Source: JAFGAS01 sp963809875
GTDB taxonomy: Bacteria; Desulfobacterota; Zymogenia; Zymogenales; Zymogenaceae
Assembly: GCA_963809875.1 (NCBI GenBank)
Contig: CAWELC010000008.1
Coordinates: 124,001-188,000 of the forward strand
Reading direction: 5' to 3'
DNA: 64,000 nucleotides
Under the pieces are notes generated by a model, which searched no databases, was not told where the DNA came from, and saw only the letters and a list, made by a program, of their open reading frames with translations. A program made the position numbers and the translations under genes. Shown here in pieces: positions 8,559 through 16,769 of this stretch (within the stretch, counting starts at the first letter, position 1; every line of letters begins with the position of its first letter).

Positions 8559-8575
8559 GGGGGTGAGAATCGAAC

Positions 8576-8839
8576 ATGCCTGTGAAGATCAGATTGCAGC
8601 GAACCGGAGCAAAGAAGAAACCGTTTTATCGAATCGTTGTCGCTAACAGTGAAGCACCGAGAGAAGGTCGTTTTCTGGAGATTGTCGGGACGTACAACCC
8701 GCTGACGGAGCCCGCCACCGTCACCGTTAAGGAGGACAAGATCCGAGAGTGGCTCACCCGTGGAGCGCAAGTCACCGGTACCGTAAGAAATATCCTCAAA
8801 AGAGAAGGGATCACGGCAAACGGAGCAAAACCCGAATAA
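8576..8839 (+). CDS. rpsP: 30S ribosomal protein S16
   Basis: An 87-residue S16 with the conserved start VKIRLQRTGAKKKPFYRIVV and the FLEIVGTYNP segment. The protein stabilises the 5' domain of 16S rRNA in the small subunit. It starts 17 bases after ffh, behind AAGGGGGTGA, in the standard ffh-rpsP-khpA-rimM-trmD-rplS order. Confidence 0.97.
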   Translation: MPVKIRLQRTGAKKKPFYRIVVANSEAPREGRFLEIVGTYNPLTEPATVTVKEDKIREWLTRGAQVTGTVRNILKREGITANGAKPE

Positions 8840-8884
8840 TCATCGTGTATTACCGTTGTGAGGCTGACACTGGAGGTGATAGCT

Positions 8885-9124
8885 ATGATGGCGATGAAAG
8901 AGCTTATTAAGTACATTGCTCAGGCCCTCGTCGACAACCCGGACAAGGTTGAGGTTACAGAGGTTGAAGGTGAACAGACATCGGTCATCGAACTCAAGGT
9001 CGCCAAGGAAGACCTCGGCAAGGTGATCGGAAAGCAGGGAAGAACCGCACGGGCCATGAGGACCATCCTCTCGGCGGCTTCGACGAAGATCAACAAAAGG
9101 GCGGTTCTCGAAATTCTCGAATAG
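8885..9124 (+). CDS. khpA: KH-domain RNA-binding protein KhpA
   Basis: A 79-residue KH protein with the GXXG loop in GKVIGKQGRTARAMRTIL. It binds RNA, usually as a partner of KhpB/EloR in Gram-positives; its role in this lineage is not established. The ATG at 8885 is preceded by GGAGGTGAT, a near-perfect ribosome site, which settles the start against an earlier GTG. RimM follows after 2 bases. Confidence 0.93.
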   Translation: MMAMKELIKYIAQALVDNPDKVEVTEVEGEQTSVIELKVAKEDLGKVIGKQGRTARAMRTILSAASTKINKRAVLEILE

Positions 9125-9126
9125 GG

Positions 9127-9648
9127 ATGAAGGAGATAATCCTCGGGGAAGTCGTGAAGCCCCACGGGCTCAACGGTGCCGTCAAGGTAAAAAGCTTTGC
9201 CGATTCCCCGGAGAGCTTCACCAGATCCACGCGACTCTTCCTGGTTTCGGCCGACGGCAAGCGCTCGGAGATCACGGTCCAGGACGCGAGCCCTATGGGC
9301 GGATCGGTTACCCTGAAGATCGAGGGGATCCATACCAGGGAGCAGGCCGAGGAGTTGGTGGGCAGCCGGGTGGTCGTGGGCAGGGAAGAGTTGCCGGACG
9401 CGGAGGAAGACGAGTTTTACTGGCACGATCTCCTGGGGATGGGAGTATATGACTCGGCGGGCGCCTACTACGGAATCATAAAGTCAATTTTTCCGACCGG
9501 TGCCAATGATGTTTTCGTCGTCGAGGGAAAGAAGGGAGAAGAGATCCTGATTCCGGGCACCTTCGACGCGGTTATCGAGATAAATGTCCCGGAACGCAAG
9601 ATGGTCATCGAGCCGTTGTCCGGGCCGGTATTTAATGATACTCATTGA
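9127..9648 (+). CDS. rimM: Ribosome maturation factor RimM
   Basis: A 173-residue RimM, a 30S assembly factor acting on the S19 region of the head. The N-terminal beta-barrel domain begins ILGEVVKPHGLNGAVKVK, and the C-terminal PRC-barrel has DEFYWHDLLGMGVYD and ILIPGTFDAVIEIN. The 3' end overlaps the trmD start by 14 bases, suggesting coupled translation. Confidence 0.95.
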   Translation: MKEIILGEVVKPHGLNGAVKVKSFADSPESFTRSTRLFLVSADGKRSEITVQDASPMGGSVTLKIEGIHTREQAEELVGSRVVVGREELPDAEEDEFYWHDLLGMGVYDSAGAYYGIIKSIFPTGANDVFVVEGKKGEEILIPGTFDAVIEINVPERKMVIEPLSGPVFNDTH

Positions 9649-10426
9649 CATATTGACCATCTTCCCCGATTACTTTGAATCCCCCTTTCGGATCGGGATT
9701 ATAAAGAAGGCGATAGACGGCGGTCTGATCTCGATCCGCCTGGTGGACATCAGACGCTTCTCGGCGAACCGACACAACCAGGTGGACGACTATCCCTTCG
9801 GGGGCGGCGCCGGGATGGTGATGAAGCCGGAGCCGATCTTCCGGGCGGTGAGACACATTCGACAGGGGGGGGGATACCGGCCGCGAATCATCCTCCTGAC
9901 TCCGCAAGGGGAACGGTTCAGTCAGGATAAGGCGGGAAAGCTTGCCCGATACAGACGGCTTGCCTTTATCTGCGGACGATACGAAGGAGTAGACGAACGG
10001 GTATCCGAACGCCTCGTGGACGAGGAATTGTCCATCGGCGATTATGTCCTGTCCGGCGGGGAAGCGGCGGCCCTCGTCATTATAGAAGCCCTCGCGCGCC
10101 TGATACCGGGGGTAGTGGGGAATCAGGAATCGATCTCGGGGGATACCTTCTCCGGGAATTCCCTGAAACATCCCCAGTATACGCGGCCCCGCGAATACCT
10201 GGGTATGCCCGTTCCCCCGGTGCTGGTTTCGGGAGATCACGGAAAGATCGATGAATGGAGGGCGAGCCAGTCGATCTCCAGGACGATGGAGCGCAGGCCG
10301 GATCTCGTCGATCCCGAGATCGTCACCCGGCCGCGGGACAAGGTCGCCGGACGCCCCGGGAAGGCCGCCGGCAAGAAGAAAAAGCCCGGGGGGGCAAAGG
10401 CTGTGCGGCCGTCGGAGCGTTCATGA
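9635..10426 (+). CDS. trmD: tRNA (guanine-37-N1)-methyltransferase TrmD
   Basis: A 263-residue SPOUT methyltransferase forming m1G37 in tRNAs. Key segments: DILTIFPDYFESPF, YPFGGGAGMVMKPEP, the knot region ICGRYEGVDERV and SIGDYVLSGGE, and LKHPQYTRP. ATG 9635 starts the conserved N terminus inside the rimM end. The C terminus carries a lysine/arginine-rich extension of about 30 residues beyond the usual end, possibly RNA-binding. Confidence 0.95.
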   Translation: MILIDILTIFPDYFESPFRIGIIKKAIDGGLISIRLVDIRRFSANRHNQVDDYPFGGGAGMVMKPEPIFRAVRHIRQGGGYRPRIILLTPQGERFSQDKAGKLARYRRLAFICGRYEGVDERVSERLVDEELSIGDYVLSGGEAAALVIIEALARLIPGVVGNQESISGDTFSGNSLKHPQYTRPREYLGMPVPPVLVSGDHGKIDEWRASQSISRTMERRPDLVDPEIVTRPRDKVAGRPGKAAGKKKKPGGAKAVRPSERS

Positions 10427-10485
10427 CGCATGGCCCTGGTCGGGGAGATATAAAAGGAAGAGGGGCGAGCTGGGCGAGGGCCGTT

Positions 10486-11064
10486 GTGGGTGATCTGTTC
10501 GTCGGGCTGGTACACTATCCGGTGACCAATAAACGTGGGGACGTGGTCGCGACGGCCGTCACAAATCTCGATATCCATGATATCGCGAGGGCGGCGGAGA
10601 CGTACGGGGTTTCACGCTTCTTTATCATCAACCCGATGCCGTCTCAGAAGCGGCTGGTCGAACGCATCGTAGATCATTGGATCGCCGGATACGGGATGAC
10701 GTATAATCCCGACCGAGGCCGGGCCCTGGCAACGGTATCGGTCGCCGATAGCCTCGACGACGCGATACACTCCATCGTCGAGGCAACCGGCAGAGAGCCA
10801 ACCGTCGTGGGGACGTCGGCCCGGGGTGGAGGAAAGACGGTGGGATATCACGCGCTCAGGACCATGATCCAGGAGGATCACACGCCCTACCTGCTGCTCT
10901 TCGGAACGGGGTGGGGGATGACCGAGCAAGTCAAGGATGTATGCACCTATATGGTGGAACCGATACGGGGTCCCGGCGACTATCAGCACCTTTCGGTGCG
11001 ATCGGCGGCGGCCGTCGTGCTGGATAGACTCAGAGGAAGAACGGATGAGAGGAGTATGTCATGA
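10486..11064 (+). CDS. SPOUT-type RNA methyltransferase (PF09936-like)
   Basis: A protein of about 192 residues with the pattern LVHYPVTNKRGDVVATAVTN, DIHDIARAAETYGV, and LLFGTGWGMTE near the C terminus. This matches the family of SAM-dependent RNA methyltransferases commonly placed between trmD and rplS in Desulfobacterota. The exact target base is unknown. GTG 10486, preceded by GAGGG, begins the conserved part; an in-frame ATG at 10423 would add 21 residues. The end overlaps rplS by 4 bases (ATGA). Confidence 0.85.
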   Translation: MGDLFVGLVHYPVTNKRGDVVATAVTNLDIHDIARAAETYGVSRFFIINPMPSQKRLVERIVDHWIAGYGMTYNPDRGRALATVSVADSLDDAIHSIVEATGREPTVVGTSARGGGKTVGYHALRTMIQEDHTPYLLLFGTGWGMTEQVKDVCTYMVEPIRGPGDYQHLSVRSAAAVVLDRLRGRTDERSMS

Positions 11065-11408
11065 ATAAACTGGAAGCGATTGAAAAGGAACAGATGCGGA
11101 TGGACATTCCGCGCTTCGACGTGGGGGATACCGTAAAGGTTCACGTGAAGATCAAGGAAGGTGAAAAAGAGCGGATTCAGGTATTCGAGGGAACGGTCAT
11201 CAAGAAGACCGGAGGCCTCACCCGCGCGTCGTTCACCGTCAGGAAGATCTCCTACGCGGTGGGGGTGGAGCGTATATTCCCCCTTCATTCTCCGGTCATC
11301 GAAAAGGTCGATGTGATGACAAAGGGGAAAGTGCGAAGGGCTAAACTCTACTACCTGAGAAAAAGGAAAGGCAAAGCCGCCAGGGTCAAGGAACAGAGGA
11401 ACTTCTAG
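11061..11408 (+). CDS. rplS: 50S ribosomal protein L19
   Basis: A 115-residue L19, located at the subunit interface near bridge B8. Conserved segments: RFDVGDTVKVHVKIKEGEKER, cut here to its core FDVGDTVKVHV, then FEGTVIKKTGG, FTVRKISYAVGVERIFPLHSP and KVRRAKLYYLRK. It shares ATGA with the upstream methyltransferase gene and is the last translation gene of the cluster. Confidence 0.97.
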   Translation: MNKLEAIEKEQMRMDIPRFDVGDTVKVHVKIKEGEKERIQVFEGTVIKKTGGLTRASFTVRKISYAVGVERIFPLHSPVIEKVDVMTKGKVRRAKLYYLRKRKGKAARVKEQRNF

Positions 11409-11438
11409 CACACCCATCGGGAAAAAGAGGTCATCCCC

Positions 11439-13403
11439 ATGATTCTGTTGGACCTGGTGATCGTGGGAGTGGGTCGGTTTGCTCAACCCACCAGGTTTTC
11501 CTTCCATAAAGGGTACACGGTGGTCTTCGGACTGAACGAGACCGGCAAGACCACCTTTGCCCACGCAGTTATGGCTGTCTTTTTCCCTGAAGTATACAGT
11601 CGGGCGCAGGACTTTATAAACTGGCAGCTCACCGGGACCTCCCGCGCCTACGTCACCGTCAAGGAAGGCAACGACGTATATCGCCTCACGCGGGATTTCT
11701 CCCAGAAGCTCTCCAATCTCGCCAGATACATGCCGGACAAGAAGACCTTTGCCCTGGTCACCAAGGACGAGAAGGAGATCGGAGAATTCCTGTTCGAGAA
11801 GCTCGGTCTCTTCGACGAGGAGATCTACTCCAGCGTCTTCTATTCCGATTTTGTTCATCTGCCTTCTACCAATCCCTTCGGCGTCGTCGGCCTTGTCCCC
11901 CGTCCCAACCCCTCGGCGTCGCCGGCGGCATCCGCGTCGGCCGGTTCCGGCGAAGGGGATGACGAAGACCCCGACTCTCTCAAGGAGCGACTCGATACGC
12001 TCAAGCAGGAGATCGCGCGGGGCAAAGAGATCGACCAGACCCAGGTTGATCTGGATGAGTTCAACACGAGAGTCTACGAGATCCAGTCGAAACTGAAAGA
12101 GGTTCGCGAGATAGAGGCCAAGCTCGCCGAGATCAACGCCTTTTTCGACCGATCCAAGGCACTCGGAGATATCGCCGGCATCAAGAGCCGTACGGATCGC
12201 TACATCGAATCGGAGCGGAGGAGGGATGGTCATATCAACGAGATCAAGAGCAGAAGGGGACAGGCCGAGGCCGAGCTCTCCAATTCCGCCGTTCCGAGCC
12301 TGAAAGACAATAAGTACCTCCTGCCCGGTGTGGGGATCGCCCTCGGGTGTATCATGGTGACGTTTCTGAGGCCTACGATTGCCGGTTTTCTGCCGGACGA
12401 CTATGAGAAGATCATAAATCTCGTATTCACCTTGGTCAATTTCGGGATCCTTATCGGCCTGGGGCTGGCCGCCTGGGGGGTCTGGCAGTTCATCAACGCG
12501 CAGAACCACATCCAGAGCCTCAGGTCGACGATGAGCGAGGCGGACACCGATATCCGCCAGATACAGGGCAAATTCGAGTCGGAGACGAAAGACTTCAGGG
12601 ACGTCATGCGCACGCTCGGCACCGGCAGTATCGAAGACCTCAAGGCAAAGCTTGCCGGCGTCCAACAGATGGAGGCAAAGAAGAAGGCGTTGGAACAGCG
12701 GCGTCAGCAGCTCGTGAAAGAACACAACGTCGCGGCCCTTACCAACGACGAGGCCGCCGCCAAGAAGAAGGTCGAGGAGCTTGAGTCCCAGCTCGAGTCC
12801 CTGGGGGCGCTCGGCTACACGCATCAGGAGATGAAGGACGAGATCAAGCGGATCGAGGCGGTCCTCAAGAAGAAGGGGATCCAGATAGCTCCTTTCGAAG
12901 AAGGCAAGGCGGGCGCGGCCAAGGCATTCGGGCAGGATCGAAAACCCTCCCGCTTCCCGGAGGATCACTTCTCGCGCCTGATCGCGGTCGCGACGGAGCT
13001 GGTGCAGAAGGGACGCATGGAGCCGTTGAGCGAGCTCCAGAAAAACTTCGACAAATATATCCAGACTCTCTCGAACAACAACTACGCGCGCTCGAGCATC
13101 AGCAAGGACGGCGTCATCAAGTTTCTGCGGGGGGATAACCTTATGCGTGTCGGGCTGGAGAGCATGTCGCCGGCCGCAAAAGACAGCATGTACTTTTCCC
13201 TCAAGTTCGCGCTCATCGACTCGGTCATCGCCAAGAAGGCGCTGCCGATCATCTTCGACGATCCATTTCTCCTGTTTGACGACAAAAGGCTCTCGACCGT
13301 GCTCACGATGCTCAAGGAGCTCTCCGCAAAGACGCAGGTCGTCCTCCTCACCTCAAAGCAGGCGGCCCTCAAGGGTGCCGACCAATCTTTTCAGATAAAG
13401 TAG
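11439..13403 (+). CDS. SMC/RecF-like AAA ATPase with central membrane hairpin (YhaN-like)
   Basis: A 654-residue protein. P-loop GLNETGKTTFAHAVMA lies near residue 30; the C-terminal part holds a Walker B-like IIFDDPFLLFDD and a D-loop/switch region, the RecF/SbcC head arrangement. Between the two head halves are coiled coils (about 185-280 and 360-490). At their tip are two hydrophobic segments (about 290-312 and 325-350), where SMC proteins carry a hinge. A short A/S/P-rich linker lies near 155-170. YhaN-type proteins share this layout. Function is not established; DNA or envelope surveillance is possible. It sits directly before rnhB (3-base gap). Confidence 0.75.
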   Translation: MILLDLVIVGVGRFAQPTRFSFHKGYTVVFGLNETGKTTFAHAVMAVFFPEVYSRAQDFINWQLTGTSRAYVTVKEGNDVYRLTRDFSQKLSNLARYMPDKKTFALVTKDEKEIGEFLFEKLGLFDEEIYSSVFYSDFVHLPSTNPFGVVGLVPRPNPSASPAASASAGSGEGDDEDPDSLKERLDTLKQEIARGKEIDQTQVDLDEFNTRVYEIQSKLKEVREIEAKLAEINAFFDRSKALGDIAGIKSRTDRYIESERRRDGHINEIKSRRGQAEAELSNSAVPSLKDNKYLLPGVGIALGCIMVTFLRPTIAGFLPDDYEKIINLVFTLVNFGILIGLGLAAWGVWQFINAQNHIQSLRSTMSEADTDIRQIQGKFESETKDFRDVMRTLGTGSIEDLKAKLAGVQQMEAKKKALEQRRQQLVKEHNVAALTNDEAAAKKKVEELESQLESLGALGYTHQEMKDEIKRIEAVLKKKGIQIAPFEEGKAGAAKAFGQDRKPSRFPEDHFSRLIAVATELVQKGRMEPLSELQKNFDKYIQTLSNNNYARSSISKDGVIKFLRGDNLMRVGLESMSPAAKDSMYFSLKFALIDSVIAKKALPIIFDDPFLLFDDKRLSTVLTMLKELSAKTQVVLLTSKQAALKGADQSFQIK

Positions 13404-13406
13404 TTT

Positions 13407-14018
13407 ATGCTGTTTCAATTTGACGACCAGTTCTATGCCGCGGGGGTCAATTCCCTCTGCGGGGTGGACGAGGCCGGTCGGGGGCCGCTCGCCGGGCCGG
13501 TTGTCGCCGCCGCGGTGGTATTGCCCAGGGGGCTCAGACTTGCGGGCATCAGGGACTCGAAAGAGCTGACGCCGCAGAAGCGGGATATCTTCTACGATTT
13601 GATCACTGCAAACGCGGTCGCATGGGAAGTCACGGCGGTCGATCATGACACGATAGATCGGATCAATATCTTCCAGGCCTCGCTCCTGGCCATGGAGCGG
13701 TCGGTGCGGGGTCTCGGGTCGGCCTGCGACCTCGTCCTGGTGGACGGGAGGCACGGGCTGGGCGGTGATATCCCGTGTATGGCGCTGGTGGGAGGTGACA
13801 GACGATCGGCCCATATCGCGGCCGCGTCCATTGTGGCAAAGGTCACGCGGGATCGGATGATGGCGGGATATCACGGCACCTACCCGCGCTATAATTTCGC
13901 CCGTAACAAGGGATACGGGACGGCCGAGCATCTGGCGGCGCTCAAGCGATACGGTCCCTGTCTCATCCATCGCAGGACCTTTTCAGGGGTCAGGGAGACG
14001 ATCGATGAAGCGGGATAA
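13407..14018 (+). CDS. rnhB: Ribonuclease HII
   Basis: A 203-residue RNase HII that removes ribonucleotides from DNA-RNA hybrids. The catalytic acidic residues are in GVDEAGRGPLAGPV (Asp and Glu), the second Asp in LVLVDGRH, and the DSKELT and AAASIVAKVTRDR motifs are present. ATG 13407 has a weak ribosome site, suggesting re-initiation after the ATPase stop. The end overlaps yraN by 14 bases, the usual rnhB-yraN arrangement. Confidence 0.95.
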   Translation: MLFQFDDQFYAAGVNSLCGVDEAGRGPLAGPVVAAAVVLPRGLRLAGIRDSKELTPQKRDIFYDLITANAVAWEVTAVDHDTIDRINIFQASLLAMERSVRGLGSACDLVLVDGRHGLGGDIPCMALVGGDRRSAHIAAASIVAKVTRDRMMAGYHGTYPRYNFARNKGYGTAEHLAALKRYGPCLIHRRTFSGVRETIDEAG

Positions 14019-14370
14019 AGAGGGGAGGCTCGGAGAGCGGATCGCCCGATGGCGGCTTGTCCTTTCCGGCTACCGGATCGTCGAGACAAACTTCCGCACC
14101 CGGTACGGTGAAATCGATATCGTGGCCAGGGACGGGCAGGATCTCGTGTTCGTGGAGGTCAAGACGAAACGGTCCAAGGAGTACGGCCCGCCGGAGGAGG
14201 CCGTTGACGAAAGAAAGCGCCGGCAGATCTCGAAGATGGCGCTCATGTACCTGACAACCAGGGGCGGGGACGATGATGCGGCGTGCCGCTTTGACGTGGT
14301 GACGGTCGATCTCTCGGGGATGCTGCCCCGCATCCGGATCATCCCCAATGCCTTCGAGGCCTCGGAGTGA
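14005..14370 (+). CDS. yraN: YraN family (UPF0102) endonuclease-like protein
   Basis: A 121-residue protein with the restriction-endonuclease-like fold motif of UPF0102: GERIARWRLVLSGYRIVETNFR, then YGEIDIVARDG and LVFVEVKTKRS, which carry the E-x(n)-D...E-x-K residues of the PD-(D/E)XK family. Biological role is not well defined. It overlaps rnhB and is the last gene before a convergent minus-strand block. Confidence 0.88.
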   Translation: MKRDKEGRLGERIARWRLVLSGYRIVETNFRTRYGEIDIVARDGQDLVFVEVKTKRSKEYGPPEEAVDERKRRQISKMALMYLTTRGGDDDAACRFDVVTVDLSGMLPRIRIIPNAFEASE

Positions 14371-14449
14371 TCCGCTGAGCCCGTCATGACTCGCCACCGG
14401 GTTTCAGAGAAAGCCGCTCTCTCAGACTGCCCTCGTGAAGGAGAAACCC

Positions 14450-14893
14450 TCAACCCACCACGACCGTTCCGTCTTCATGGATCTCAACCGACATCCCGGA
14501 CTGCACGTAGCCAAGAAAATCTTCCCCGAGTCCATCGATGGTGACGATCCGCTTTTTTCCCCATACATCGGTCAGCACCACACCGGCCCAGGCAAGCGAG
14601 TCGATCGCTTCCGAAAAGAGAAAGGCGCGCGGTGCGAGATTGAGCCGCGCGGCGGTCATGATAGTCAGACCTCCCATGGTCGACCCGATGGTCTGGGGCA
14701 GGCAGATCACCTTATCGGTGAGGTCCTTCTTGTAGAGGTCGCGGTTATTCTGATCGGAGCAGATCGCCCGCTTGGAGCGCATGATAGCACCCTTCATATA
14801 GGACGCGAGGGTATTAAAACCTTCCCTCGTGACAACGGCGTCGCCGGTTACCGTCCCGGGCAGCAGCGGCCTGCCTTTGAATGTCTTGCTCAT
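14450..14893 (-). CDS. Aconitase X swivel subunit (DUF126)
   Basis: A 147-residue small subunit of the aconitase X family, the swivel domain. It contains VTGDAVVTREGFNTLASYM, CLPQTIGSTMGGLTIM with the conserved G-S-T-x-G active-site segment, and SLAWAGVVLTDVW. The gene lies 21 bases after the large-subunit gene on the same strand, so the two form an operon. In archaea the two-subunit form is mevalonate-5-phosphate dehydratase; bacterial relatives include cis-3-hydroxyproline dehydratases. Substrate here is unresolved. Confidence 0.88.
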   Translation of the reverse strand: MSKTFKGRPLLPGTVTGDAVVTREGFNTLASYMKGAIMRSKRAICSDQNNRDLYKKDLTDKVICLPQTIGSTMGGLTIMTAARLNLAPRAFLFSEAIDSLAWAGVVLTDVWGKKRIVTIDGLGEDFLGYVQSGMSVEIHEDGTVVVG

Positions 14894-14914
14894 ATCGATG
14901 GTCCCCCTCTTTCC

Positions 14915-16195
14915 CTATCCCGATATCATGTCAAGCACGGCCCCATCGTCAAGAAACCGGGCTGTTGTATAGGTTCGCAGCTTGTTGGAGTTGGTGATGG
15001 TCGGTTTTCGGGCAGACAGGGGATTGCTCATAAATGCCACCGGGCAGATGGAGGAAAGGAAGACCCTGTTTTCCCTGAGTCCTGTTACCAGGGGGATATC
15101 CCGTCCTATCTTTTCCACCACGGCCGGAGGTGCATTCAGTATCGTCTCGACGGCGGCGCGACGCCTTCCTTTTTTGCCCAGCTTTTCTCGTATCCTCTCA
15201 ATCCACCATACCGTCTGCTCGAAAGAGAGGTGGGGGCAGCCGATGAGACACCTCACGGGGGTGCTGTCAGCCTTTTTCCAGAGCACCGGGTATGAGGACG
15301 TGACCCTCGCTATCTCGTCATCATCGATGACGTAGGTCCGGTAGCCACGGCTCAGCAGCGATCTACCGCTCTCCTTCGCTTCCGGGGTGACGTTTTCTAC
15401 GTGAAAGAGCCCGACGGCGCCGTTTGAGGCCGACGCGGCGCCCATATCCTTCAGGTAATCCCGGACCTGGGCCCCGCTCTTCTTGTCCATCCGGGCGTCG
15501 AGCCCGACGACGTAGGGTACTCCATCCATTACCCGCATTCCGACGGCCGAGCCCAGGAGTTGGGGATTCGGGAGTGTAGCGGTGGCAAGTTCGACGAGCC
15601 AGGTTGCTTTCCGCCCTTCGTCGGTCAAAAGCCCGTACAGGGGGGCCTTCCCGATGATGTTCATCAATACGTCTATTCCGGCGGAGTTTCTGTTCGTCCG
15701 CGCGCCGAGCATCGAATTGGCGAATGCGACCGCCGAGGATTCCGACCAGGCAAGGAGTTCCCCCTTCCCGGGTATATTCCCGATTTCCGGCAGATAACAG
15801 GCGCAGGAGAAGGCCTGTCCGTTTGCCAGGCCCAGCTTCCTCAGCTGTCCTTCGAGCCGCGGCTGGGATCGGTAGATGACTTTCGAAAGGAGCTTTTCCA
15901 GGAAGGAGTAGGGGATTGCCTCAAAGTCGTAGGTCCTGGGATTGGTGGTAAAGGGCTTGAGCGTCTTCAGTCCGTCGCCGATTATCTCGTCAAGTATCTC
16001 ATAATAGGGGGTGATGATCGATGCCCCAAATGACATCGCAAAGTGAGGAGCACCCTCTATCGATACCAGTCTCTCTGCCCCGAACGCCTCTCCATACAGG
16101 ACCACCGATCTGAGGATCTTCTGGATCACGGCGCCGCCTTCTCCGCCCAGCAGACTCTCCTCGTCCGGCGTAAGGATGAGACCTCTCTTTTTCAT
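14915..16195 (-). CDS. Aconitase X catalytic subunit (DUF521)
   Basis: A 426-residue large subunit of the aconitase X family. Three cysteines in conserved positions can ligate the iron-sulfur cluster: in ACYLPEIGN (middle), CLIGCPHLS and SSICPVAFMSN. The start LTPDEESLLGGEGG is typical. With DUF126 as a separate chain, the enzyme has the archaeal-type two-subunit architecture and should be a dehydratase. Homology does not decide between mevalonate phosphate, hydroxyproline or another substrate; no other mevalonate or proline gene is nearby. Confidence 0.9.
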   Translation of the reverse strand: MKKRGLILTPDEESLLGGEGGAVIQKILRSVVLYGEAFGAERLVSIEGAPHFAMSFGASIITPYYEILDEIIGDGLKTLKPFTTNPRTYDFEAIPYSFLEKLLSKVIYRSQPRLEGQLRKLGLANGQAFSCACYLPEIGNIPGKGELLAWSESSAVAFANSMLGARTNRNSAGIDVLMNIIGKAPLYGLLTDEGRKATWLVELATATLPNPQLLGSAVGMRVMDGVPYVVGLDARMDKKSGAQVRDYLKDMGAASASNGAVGLFHVENVTPEAKESGRSLLSRGYRTYVIDDDEIARVTSSYPVLWKKADSTPVRCLIGCPHLSFEQTVWWIERIREKLGKKGRRRAAVETILNAPPAVVEKIGRDIPLVTGLRENRVFLSSICPVAFMSNPLSARKPTITNSNKLRTYTTARFLDDGAVLDMISG

Positions 16196-16468
16196 ACTCA
16201 GTCACCCGCCGTCATCTGTCGGTTCAGCACCTTATTTCTTGCCTGAAGCGTCGTTCCCGGACAGATGCGATACGGCAAGCATAGTCCGAATTGCGGCAAT
16301 ACGTCAAGGGGGCAGCGATGCGAGGCCGACACGGCTCTGCGTGTGAGCAGGGCCGCCATTGTCGGGGATGTCCGGGCTCACAACTACTCTATAACCGCCC
16401 CGAAAAACCCTCGCCGTACACGGGAATCTGCCATTCTATCGCGCGCACCCGGCGCGCGGTCAGACACC

Positions 16469-16675
16469 TCAGGACCCGCCGTAGCCGACGGTTACCTTTT
16501 CCCCCTCCACGATCACCGGAACATTCCGCTTACCCTTGGAGTGGACGAGCATCTCGCTCAACCGCTTCGGGTCCCTATCGACATCGTAGTATGTCGCGCG
16601 ATCTCCGAAGGCCGCCCTGGCCTTATCGGTGTAGGGTCAGCCGCTCTTGCCGTAGATAAGTATTGTATCGCCCAT
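16469..16675 (-). CDS. Selenocysteine glutaredoxin-like protein (Uxx-star type), TGA = Sec13
   Basis: A 68-residue thioredoxin-fold protein hidden by an in-frame TGA at codon 13 (16637-16639). It starts MGDTILIYGKSG, then Sec, then PYTDKARAAF, so Sec occupies the first catalytic position of the glutaredoxin CPYC/CPYT motif. The cis-proline segment follows in NVPVIVEG, with the ending TVGYGGS. There is no cysteine anywhere. ATG 16675 is preceded by AGGAGG at ideal spacing. A hairpin just after the TGA fits a bacterial SECIS. The closest named group I can recall is the Uxx-star glutaredoxin-like (seleno)proteins. Expected role: thiol or selenol redox exchange in the cytosol. SelA, SelB and SelC must be encoded elsewhere. 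Confidence 0.87.
16606..16639 (-). promoter_or_regulatory. Putative bacterial SECIS element
   Basis: Directly after the TGA (16637-16639, minus strand) a 6-bp stem AAGGCC/GGCCTT (16608-16624) closes a five-base loop AGGGC. Two further C-G pairs extend it beyond a two-base bulge. The loop begins 19 bases after the TGA and has G at its second position, as in known bacterial SECIS hairpins, which bind SelB. Confidence 0.75.
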
Positions 16676-16769
16676 TGGTTACCTCCTCACGTATCGGGGA
16701 TTGGATAGCCTCAAGCCCGGCAATCCGCCTCCGGACAGGTCTCAAAGCCGGAAGACCGGAGGCCGGCCG

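Noticed and set aside
10983..12968. Minus-strand frame of 661 codons
   Set aside because: It is antisense to rplS and the SMC-like ATPase, with composition expected from the complementary third codon position. No motif is recognisable.
16265..16708. Plus-strand frame over the selenoprotein locus
   Set aside because: It is antisense to the Sec glutaredoxin and has no family features or ribosome site.
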